Positions 28,545 through 34,604 of a stretch of 34,604 bases of DNA are shown in pieces (within the stretch, counting starts at the first letter, position 1; every line of letters starts with the position of its first letter). This stretch comes from Candidatus Contendibacter sp. GTDB lineage: Bacteria; Pseudomonadota; Gammaproteobacteria; Competibacterales; Competibacteraceae. Under the pieces are notes generated by a model that ran no database searches, was not told the DNA's origin, and worked only from the letters and a program-made list of their open reading frames with translations. Made by a program: the position numbers and the translations under genes. Location: contig WBUJ01000025.1 of assembly GCA_008933795.1 (NCBI GenBank), forward strand, positions 1 through 34,604. Direction: 5' to 3'.

Positions 28545-28862
28545 CAATGCCTCCAAAAGAAGCCCGGTTCGGACCGGGAAAACGGTATAAGCTTCGCCAT
28601 TGTCACCCGGATCGACTTCGCCAGCGCCGGCCCCATTATCGACACCCCGAGCCGCCGGTTGCGCGCCGGCATCGAGGACGACAAGCTGGCCGCGCTGATC
28701 CTGGCGGTGCGCGACGACGACCGACTCTGCATCATCCACGACGATGAACGCACCCACGAACCCCAACTGATCTGCTGGCGTGGCGCTCCGGTGGCGGTTT
28801 CGGGTTCAGGGAATCATCAATACCCTAACCGCAGCGGCAGCTTGTACTTCGGAGACCCCCTC
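28545..28862. other. 318-base rsmI / restriction gene divergent region
   Basis: No gene that I can name. On the plus strand the frame of the methyltransferase gene is open through the whole region without a stop and with coding-like GC-rich third positions. The first usable start in it is a TTG at 28659, which would add 68 residues. The translated stretch (for example IEDDKLAALILAVRDDDRL) matches no family I know. A hairpin lies near the rsmI start. Confidence 0.5.
28563..28578 (-). repeat. GC-rich hairpin in the rsmI leader
   Basis: CCCGGT and ACCGGG form a perfect 6-bp stem with a 4-nt loop. On the minus strand it is followed by CTTCTTTT and then the rsmI GGAGG. This looks like a small terminator or attenuator placed just before the ribosome binding site. 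The stem is short. Confidence 0.45.
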
Positions 28863-31800
28863 ATGACCCTCGACGCCACGCGCGCGCGCCAATTTCTCAA
28901 AGCGAGAGATTTCACCGCCCTGTTCCTGGAGGAACTCGGTTGGGACCGCCAGCGCGGAACCCTGAGCGTGACGGTGGACGAGCGGTCGGTCGTTCTGGAG
29001 GCCATCGCCCACAAGCGCGGCATGGTGGCTTATCTCTGCCCCGCGTCCGTCGGCGAGCGGCTGCCCGACTACGCGACCCGTCGCCGGATCGAGCAGCAGG
29101 TCACCCGGTCCACCCACGAGCACTTCATCATCTTCACCGACGCCGAGCGGACCACCCAGATTTGGCAGTGGGTAAAGCGCGAACCGGACAAACCGACCGC
29201 CTGCCGCGAGCATCGGTTCGATCTCCAGCAAGCCGGCGATGCCCTCATTCAGAAGCTGGACGCCATCGCCTTTACCCTGGACGAGGAAGAGCGGCTCACG
29301 CTGATGCAGGTGACCAGCCGCGCCCGCGCCGGGTTCGATGTCGAGCGGGTGACCAAGCGCTTTTACGAGCAGTTCCAGAAGGAACACGCCGCGTTTCTCA
29401 AGTTCATCGCCGGCATCCCGGAAAGCACCGACCGGGAATGGTACGCCTCGGCCATGCTGAATCGCTTGATGTTCGTTTATTTTATGCAGCGCAAGGGTTT
29501 TCTGGATGGCGACCGGGATTACTTGCGCAACCGGTTGCAACAGTGCCAGCGGGAACGGGGCCAAGACCGGTTTTATTCGTTCTATCGCTATTTTCTGTTG
29601 CGGTTGTTCCATGAAGGTTTGGGCGGTAAGAATCGGACACGGGAACTGGAAACGCTGCTCGGTCAGATTCCCTATCTCAACGGCGGGCTGTTTGAACAGC
29701 ATGCGCTGGAAGAGCGTTATCCCGAAATTCAGATTCCCGATCAGGCGTTCGAGAACATTTTTAACTACTTTGATCGCTACCAGTGGCAGCTCGACGAGCG
29801 CCCGTTGCGCAAGGACAACGAGATCAATCCCGACGTACTGGGTTACATTTTCGAGAAGTACATCAATCAGAAACAGATGGGGGCGTATTACACCAAGGAG
29901 GACATTACCGAGTACATCGGTAAAAATACCATCCTGCCGTTTCTGTTCGACGCTGCCCGTCCTAAATGCAAGATTGCGTTTGAAAATGCCGAGGGTCCGA
30001 CCGTTTGGGATTTGTTGCGGGCCGACCCCGACCGCTACATTTATCCAGCGGTTCGCCACGGGATTGATCGAGCGTTGCCACCGGATATTGCTGCCGGTCT
30101 CGATACCACGCAACCGGATTTGCTGGAACGGCGCCAGGGTTGGAACAAGCCGGCCCCGGCGGACTATGCCCTGCCGACCGAGATTTGGCGGGAAGTGGTG
30201 GCGCGGCGGACCCGCTGCGAAGCCATCCGGGCCAAACTGGCGGCGGGCGAGGTGCGCGACATCAACGACTTGATCACGCTGAATCTGGACATTCGCCAGT
30301 TCGCACAGGATGTGATCGAGAATTGCGAAGGGCCGGAGTTGTTGCGGGCATTGTGGAAGGTGATTGGGAAGGTCACGGTGCTGGACCCGACCTGCGGTTC
30401 CGGGGCGTTTCTGTTCGCGGCGCTGAATATTCTGGAGCCGCTGTACGAGGCGTGTTTGGAGCGGATGGAGGCGTTTGTGGTCGACCTGGACCGTTCCGGG
30501 GCGAAGCATCGGCCCGAGAAATTCAGCGATTTCCGCCAAGTGCTGGAACGGGTGGATACGCATCCCAATCGCCGCTATTTCATCCTGAAAAGCATCATCC
30601 TGAACAATTTGTTCGGGGTGGACATCATGGAGGAGGCGACGGAAATCTGTAAGCTGCGGCTGTTCCTCAAGCTGGCGGCGCAGGTGGAACCGGACCCGGC
30701 GCGGGAGAATCTGGGCATCGAACCGTTGCCGGATATCGATTTCAACATCCGCACCGGGAATACGCTGGTGGGTTATGCGACGTATGAGGAGGTGAGGAAA
30801 GCGGTCGGCGGTCAGTTGGATTTCGACAATGCGATGGAGAAGATCGAGATCAAAGCCGCCGATTTGCAGCAGACCTTTGATGCGTTCCGGCAACGCCAGA
30901 TCGAGGGCGATGGTTCGGTGCCGGTGGAACACAAGCTGGAATTGCGCAAACGGCTCAAGGCGCTGGAGGAGGAATTGAACCGCTATCTGGCGGTGCAATA
31001 TGGCAAGAATCCCAACAACCAACAATGGTTGAAATCACACCAGCCGTTTCACTGGTTCGTCGAGTTCTATGGCATCATGAAGAGTGGCGGGTTTGATGTG
31101 ATTATTGGGAATCCGCCGTATGTAGAACTTTCCACAATAACTAAAAAATACCGACCAAAGAATTTTATTACTGAGCAATGCGGCAATCTCTATGCACTTT
31201 GTACTGAGCGATCTTTTACTCTCCAAAATAATAATTCTCGATTTGGCTTTATCGTTCAACAGCCCATTACTTCAACTATTCGTATGACATTATGTCGTCA
31301 AATTATTTCAAAATATTCGAGTTTTATTTGGGCATCAACATATGATGATAGACCATCAAAACTTTTTGATGGAATGCACCATGCTCGATTAGCTATTATT
31401 ATAACAAAGCGAAATTCATTAAAGCTTTTAACTACCTTTGAATCCTCCTGCTTATATGTTACACGATACAACAAATGGTTTAAGGAGGAGCGTGATTACG
31501 TTTTTCATAAGCTGGATTTTATTAGGTCAACAACAGATAAATTACTTGATATTTTTCCAAAATTTTCGACTGATAAAGAAATTCAAATTATTGATAAGCT
31601 ATTTAAATGCCCAGATAAACTTGGAAGTTGGACTACCAATAATAACCCAACATATCAACTTTATTATAAAATTACTGGCGTTGGTAATTGGTTTACAATT
31701 ACACCACGCCCTCCAAAATTTTTCCGCAGTGGTGAGGAATCTTCTTCAACACGAGAAAATCAAATAGCTTTTTTCTCAGAAAAAGTTCGTGATCTAGCTT

Positions 31801-32174
31801 TCTGTATTTTTAATAGTACCCTTTTTTACTGGTTTTACCAAATTCGTACTAATTGTCGTGACTTTAATCCATCAGACTATAAAACTTTTCCCGTTCCTAA
31901 TCCTAACTTTCTTGCTGAAGAAAATATGAGTTTCTTAGCGGATCAACTTAGAAAGCGGCTTGATGAATCCACTGAAATAATAGCTGCATCTCATAGTATA
32001 ACTGGTGCAATAAAATATGAAAAATTTCGGCCAAAAACCGCAAAATTTATTATTGATCAAATAGATACCGCTCTTGCAAAACACTACGATTTCACTACCG
32101 AAGAACTGGATTTCATCATCAACTACGACATCAAATACCGGATGGGGCGGGATGCGGGAAGCGAGGAAGAATGA
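28863..32174 (+). CDS. Eco57I-class DNA methyltransferase, probable type IIG restriction-modification enzyme
   Basis: This 1103-residue protein carries the motifs of an N6-adenine DNA methyltransferase in the order X-I-IV: MGAYYTKEDITEYIG at 339-353, VLDPTCGSGAFLFAAL from 506, and IIGNPPY with NPPY at 750-753. The first 330 residues (LFLEELGWDRQRGTLSVTV, VLEAIAHKRGMVAYL, HEHFIIFTDAERTTQIWQW) are of the kind found at the N-terminus of large Eco57I-like proteins and may be the nuclease half, though I cannot point to a certain catalytic triad. Residues beyond about 755 should include target recognition. The ATG at 28863 is preceded by GGAGA. DNA coding for residues about 755-1077 is strikingly AT-rich while both sides are GC-rich. 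A separate endonuclease or specificity gene is not present, which suits a single-chain enzyme. Function as methylase only remains possible. Confidence 0.82.
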   Translation: MTLDATRARQFLKARDFTALFLEELGWDRQRGTLSVTVDERSVVLEAIAHKRGMVAYLCPASVGERLPDYATRRRIEQQVTRSTHEHFIIFTDAERTTQIWQWVKREPDKPTACREHRFDLQQAGDALIQKLDAIAFTLDEEERLTLMQVTSRARAGFDVERVTKRFYEQFQKEHAAFLKFIAGIPESTDREWYASAMLNRLMFVYFMQRKGFLDGDRDYLRNRLQQCQRERGQDRFYSFYRYFLLRLFHEGLGGKNRTRELETLLGQIPYLNGGLFEQHALEERYPEIQIPDQAFENIFNYFDRYQWQLDERPLRKDNEINPDVLGYIFEKYINQKQMGAYYTKEDITEYIGKNTILPFLFDAARPKCKIAFENAEGPTVWDLLRADPDRYIYPAVRHGIDRALPPDIAAGLDTTQPDLLERRQGWNKPAPADYALPTEIWREVVARRTRCEAIRAKLAAGEVRDINDLITLNLDIRQFAQDVIENCEGPELLRALWKVIGKVTVLDPTCGSGAFLFAALNILEPLYEACLERMEAFVVDLDRSGAKHRPEKFSDFRQVLERVDTHPNRRYFILKSIILNNLFGVDIMEEATEICKLRLFLKLAAQVEPDPARENLGIEPLPDIDFNIRTGNTLVGYATYEEVRKAVGGQLDFDNAMEKIEIKAADLQQTFDAFRQRQIEGDGSVPVEHKLELRKRLKALEEELNRYLAVQYGKNPNNQQWLKSHQPFHWFVEFYGIMKSGGFDVIIGNPPYVELSTITKKYRPKNFITEQCGNLYALCTERSFTLQNNNSRFGFIVQQPITSTIRMTLCRQIISKYSSFIWASTYDDRPSKLFDGMHHARLAIIITKRNSLKLLTTFESSCLYVTRYNKWFKEERDYVFHKLDFIRSTTDKLLDIFPKFSTDKEIQIIDKLFKCPDKLGSWTTNNNPTYQLYYKITGVGNWFTITPRPPKFFRSGEESSSTRENQIAFFSEKVRDLAFCIFNSTLFYWFYQIRTNCRDFNPSDYKTFPVPNPNFLAEENMSFLADQLRKRLDESTEIIAASHSITGAIKYEKFRPKTAKFIIDQIDTALAKHYDFTTEELDFIINYDIKYRMGRDAGSEEE

Positions 32175-32207
32175 AAGAATCTTCTTTCAATTTAAGAGGA
32201 AAACTTA

Positions 32208-32483
32208 ATGATAAGACAATGCTCGATTGTTGAAGCCAAGCAATCGCTCAGCCGTTTAATTGACGATCTCGAACCGGGCGAGCGCATTACTCTTACTCGG
32301 CGTGGTAAAACCGTTGCAGTCTTACTCACACCCGATGACTACGCTCGTTTAGCCGGCAAGCAACGCCAACCGTGGTGGCAAGTCATCGAGCAGTTCCGCC
32401 AGCAGGGCGACTTGGTAGAATTGGAGGATCAGGAAGTAGATTCCTGGCGGGATCGCAGTCCACCCCGGAAGGATGTCTGGTGA
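32208..32483 (+). CDS. Phd/YefM-family antitoxin
   Basis: This 91-residue antitoxin has the Phd fold: CSIVEAKQSLSRLIDDLEPGERITLTRRGKTVAVLLTPDDY-type sequence, with the N-terminal DNA-binding part and a C-terminal acidic helix (VELEDQEVD) that would wrap the toxin. AGAGGA lies 7 nt before the ATG. The stop overlaps the toxin start as GTGA, so the two are translated together. Such antitoxins usually repress their own promoter. It follows the methyltransferase gene after 33 nt and may be part of the same transcript. Confidence 0.9.
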   Translation: MIRQCSIVEAKQSLSRLIDDLEPGERITLTRRGKTVAVLLTPDDYARLAGKQRQPWWQVIEQFRQQGDLVELEDQEVDSWRDRSPPRKDVW

Positions 32484-32902
32484 AGGCGCGTTATCTGCTG
32501 GATACCAATATCCTGTCAGAACCGGTTAAACCCAACCCATCGCCAAAGGTGATGGAGCAATTACGACGACACCAGCGCGAATCAGTGACCGCCGCCCCCG
32601 TGTGGTTCGAACTGCTGCAAGGCGTGGAGCAGATGCCTGTTTCCCATCGTCGAGATCGACTGATGCAATATATACAGGAGTTGGGCGATTCTGATTTACA
32701 GGTGCTGCCTTATGATCAACAAGCTGCTCGATGGCACGCCCTGGAACATTCCCGTCTACGCGCTGCTGGCCAAACCCGGCCATTTGTTGACGGACAGATC
32801 GCCGCGATTGCCGCAGTTCATGGTCTGGTACTGGTTTCGCGGAATATCAGTGACTTTCGGATTTTCGACGGGTTAATCGTGGAAAACTGGTTTGAGCTTT
32901 GA
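32480..32902 (+). CDS. vapC: VapC-type PIN-domain toxin (intact)
   Basis: This 140-residue PIN-domain ribonuclease has the full set of acidic residues: D8 (RYLLDTNILSE), E44 (PVWFELLQG), D104 (FVDGQIAAIAAVHG) and D125 (VSRNISDF). VapC toxins cut tRNA or rRNA when freed from the antitoxin. The start is a GTG at 32480 with AAGGA upstream, inside the antitoxin stop. The open frame begins earlier, within the antitoxin gene. Unlike the copy next to secA, no stop interrupts it. Its 3' end overlaps the next gene by 11 nt. Confidence 0.92.
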   Translation: MKARYLLDTNILSEPVKPNPSPKVMEQLRRHQRESVTAAPVWFELLQGVEQMPVSHRRDRLMQYIQELGDSDLQVLPYDQQAARWHALEHSRLRAAGQTRPFVDGQIAAIAAVHGLVLVSRNISDFRIFDGLIVENWFEL

Positions 32903-33458
32903 AACGATAGCAACTACCAATATTGACTGGCCTCCTTCCCTGACCGAACGGCTCGGCGCAGACGCCCCCCGGCAACTCTGGCTCCTCGGCGATCCAGCCC
33001 TGCTCGCCGCTCGCAAAACCGCCCTGTTCTGCTCCGCCCGCTGTCCCGGCGACGCCCTCCTACGCGCCCACGATACCGCCGCCCGGCTCCGCGACCAGGG
33101 CGAAACGGTTATCAGCGGCTTCCATTCCCCAGTCGAACGGGACTGCCTGAATATCCTCTTGCGTGGCCGACAACCCCTCATCATTTGCCCGGCGCGCGCC
33201 CTCGACGGGATGCGCCTCCCCAGCGCCTGGCAAACCGCCATCAACGCCGGACGCCTGCTGCTGCTCTCCCCGTTCGAGAAAACCCCGCGCCGCGTCACCG
33301 CCGATTCCGCCCGCCGCCGCAACGCACTGGTCGCCGCCCTGGCCGATCGGGTCTTCATCGCCCATGCCGCCCACGGTGGCCAAATCGCCGCGCTGGCCAC
33401 CCGCATGAACGACTGGTGCATTCCCGGTATGATGCAAGACAATCCGACCGCTCCCTGA
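32892..33458 (+). CDS. Small DprA/Smf-like SLOG-domain protein
   Basis: The 188-residue protein corresponds to the Rossmann (SLOG) core of DNA-processing protein DprA. LWLLGDPALLAARKTALF is the first strand and glycine loop, GETVISGFHSPVERDCL matches the SG-loop, PLIICPARALDGMRLP and GRLLLLSPFE match the later strands, and RRRNALVAALADRVFIAHA matches the DprA RNR-aLaD segment. The SAM-like N-terminal and winged-helix C-terminal domains of real DprA are missing, so a natural-transformation role is doubtful. SLOG proteins of this kind bind nucleotides and often sit beside defence genes (family knowledge). The only start available is TTG at 32892, overlapping vapC by 11 nt, which suggests co-expression with the toxin pair. 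Confidence 0.75.
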   Translation: MSFETIATTNIDWPPSLTERLGADAPRQLWLLGDPALLAARKTALFCSARCPGDALLRAHDTAARLRDQGETVISGFHSPVERDCLNILLRGRQPLIICPARALDGMRLPSAWQTAINAGRLLLLSPFEKTPRRVTADSARRRNALVAALADRVFIAHAAHGGQIAALATRMNDWCIPGMMQDNPTAP

Positions 33459-33492
33459 TCGGTGGCTTGGCGGCCCGAGAACCCGTCAACCG

Positions 33493-33912
33493 ATGGATGG
33501 ACAGTGGAACCCCGATCACGATTATCAATCCCTTCACCGTTGGACGACCCCGTTGATCAGCCGCGTCGCACAGGGAACCGCCGCCGAGGATTTGGCTCTC
33601 CGCTACCTGGAAGCGCGGGGACTGAGCTTGGTGACGCGCAATTTCCGTTGCCGATCCGGCGAGTTGGACCTGATCATGCGCGATGGCGAACAATTGGTGT
33701 TCGTGGAAGTGCGCAGCCGCCGCCATGCCCGCTACGGCACGCCCGCCGAATCGGTCACCCGGACCAAGCAGCAACGCCTGTTGCGCGCGGCGGCGTTTTA
33801 CCTGCAACGCCAGCACCTTGACCTGCCCTGCCGGTTCGACGTGGTGGCGATTCTTCAACCCGACGGCGAGCCGCAGATAGAATGGATTCGGGACGCCTTT
33901 CAACTGAACTGA
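33493..33912 (+). CDS. yraN: YraN / UPF0102 nuclease-like protein
   Basis: YraN proteins have a PD-(D/E)XK endonuclease-like fold; their function is not settled. The motif order is clear: GTAAEDLALRYLEARG, RNFRCRSGELDLIM (E57, D59) and QLVFVEVRSRRHARYG (E72, with R74 in the place of the usual lysine). The ATG at 33493 gives 139 residues. A TTG at 33553 gives 119 residues, closer to the common length, and neither start has a strong ribosome binding site. In many gammaproteobacteria yraN follows lpoA next to rsmI. Here the accessory block sits between. metH starts directly after its stop. Confidence 0.92.
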   Translation: MDGQWNPDHDYQSLHRWTTPLISRVAQGTAAEDLALRYLEARGLSLVTRNFRCRSGELDLIMRDGEQLVFVEVRSRRHARYGTPAESVTRTKQQRLLRAAAFYLQRQHLDLPCRFDVVAILQPDGEPQIEWIRDAFQLN

Positions 33913-34604
33913 ATGACCGATTTTTCCGCCCCAGTGGCCGAGTACTCCACCATGACCGTTGACCGCACCGCCCAACTGCAAGAACTGCTCGTCCGCCGCA
34001 TCCTGATCCTGGACGGGGCGATGGGCACCATGATCCAGAGCTACCGCTTGCAGGAAACCGATTATCGGGGCGAACGCTTCCGCGACTGGCCCAGCGATCT
34101 CAAGGGCAACAACGATCTGCTGGCGCTGACCCAGCCGGCGATCATCCGCGAGATTCACGCCGCCTATCTGGAGGCCGGCGCGGACCTCATCGAGACCAAT
34201 ACCTTCAATTCCACTTCAGTTTCCATGCACGACTACGGCATGGAGAGTCTCGTGCCGGAATTGAACCGGGCGGCGGCGCGACTGGCGCGCGAAGTGGCCG
34301 ATGCCTACAGCACGCCCGACCGGCCGCGCTTCGTCGCCGGGGTGCTCGGCCCCACCAACCGCACCGCCAGCCTGTCGCCGGATGTCAATAATCCCGGTTT
34401 CCGCAACATCCACTTCGACGAACTGGTCGCCGCCTATGCCGAGGCGACGCAGAGCCTGGTCGAGGGCGGCGCCGATATTCTGCTGGTGGAAACCATCTTC
34501 GACACCCTGAACGCCAAGGCGGCGCTGTTCGCCATTCAGCGGTTCTTCGACGATTCTGGCATCCGCCTGCCGGTGATGATCTCCGGCACGATTACCGACG
34601 CCTC
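33913..34604 (+). CDS. metH: Methionine synthase, cobalamin-dependent (N-terminal part)
   Basis: MetH transfers a methyl group from methyltetrahydrofolate through cobalamin to homocysteine. The 230 visible residues belong to the homocysteine-binding barrel: [72 protein letters not shown] and [19 protein letters not shown]. The frame is open to the window edge, so the gene is cut. The ATG at 33913 touches the yraN stop (TGAATG); an ATG at 33952 is an alternative start. It is the B12-dependent enzyme, not MetE. The zinc cysteines lie further on and are not visible. Confidence 0.95.
   Translation, partial: MTDFSAPVAEYSTMTVDRTAQLQELLVRRILILDGAMGTMIQSYRLQETDYRGERFRDWPSDLKGNNDLLALTQPAIIREIHAAYLEAGADLIETNTFNSTSVSMHDYGMESLVPELNRAAARLAREVADAYSTPDRPRFVAGVLGPTNRTASLSPDVNNPGFRNIHFDELVAAYAEATQSLVEGGADILLVETIFDTLNAKAALFAIQRFFDDSGIRLPVMISGTITDA

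Noticed and set aside
28806..31025. Minus-strand open frame of about 740 codons opposite the methyltransferase gene
   Set aside because: The plus strand carries ordered methyltransferase motifs; the minus frame has no recognisable domain and ends where the composition changes.

Overview
The window reads as a chromosomal segment of a GC-rich gammaproteobacterium. Supporting this are a full division and cell-wall (dcw) cluster in the order mraZ-rsmH-ftsL-ftsI-murE-murF-mraY-murD-ftsW-murG-murC-ddlB-ftsQ-ftsA-ftsZ followed by lpxC and secA, the linkage pilD-coaE-zapD, an argJ-mutT pair downstream of secA, and rsmI-rnpB just upstream of mraZ. The order resembles pseudomonads and other non-enteric gammaproteobacteria. 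I cannot name a genus from the sequence alone.

Layout. 1-2257 (+): 3' part of a prepilin peptidase gene, coaE and zapD. 2209-6576 (-): mutT, argJ and secA. 6573-8903 (-): a small accessory scar between secA and lpxC, holding a VapBC-type module whose toxin has an in-frame stop, an internally deleted RelE-family toxin, and an internally deleted phospholipase D/SNF2 helicase. 8945-26987 (-): lpxC and the whole dcw cluster, very tightly packed with many 4-base start/stop overlaps. 26988-27285: mraZ promoter with three 10-bp-phased MraZ boxes, then an AT-rich stretch. 27286-27636 (-): the RNase P RNA. 27681-28544 (-): rsmI. 28863-33458 (+): a second accessory block with an Eco57I-class methyltransferase (probable type IIG restriction-modification enzyme), an intact Phd/VapC pair and a small DprA-like SLOG protein. 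33493-34604 (+): yraN and the 5' part of metH.

How the genes work together. The minus-strand core makes UDP-MurNAc-pentapeptide (MurC, MurD, MurE, MurF, Ddl), converts it to lipid I and II (MraY, MurG), uses it at the septum (FtsW, FtsI) and builds the divisome (FtsZ, FtsA, FtsQ, FtsL, with ZapD on the other strand). LpxC links this to lipid A synthesis and SecA to protein export. MraZ probably represses the whole unit from its own promoter. MurE carries the DNPR motif of meso-diaminopimelate-adding enzymes.

The unusual content is at the two breaks in otherwise conserved gene order (secA|lpxC and rsmI|yraN). Both are occupied by defence or toxin-antitoxin genes. The first set is decayed in three different ways. 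The second looks intact and contains a methyltransferase whose specificity third changes abruptly from about 65% to about 25-35% GC, as if that module had been exchanged. I found no transposase, integrase, CRISPR array or tRNA gene. All function calls rest on reading motifs; no database search was run.
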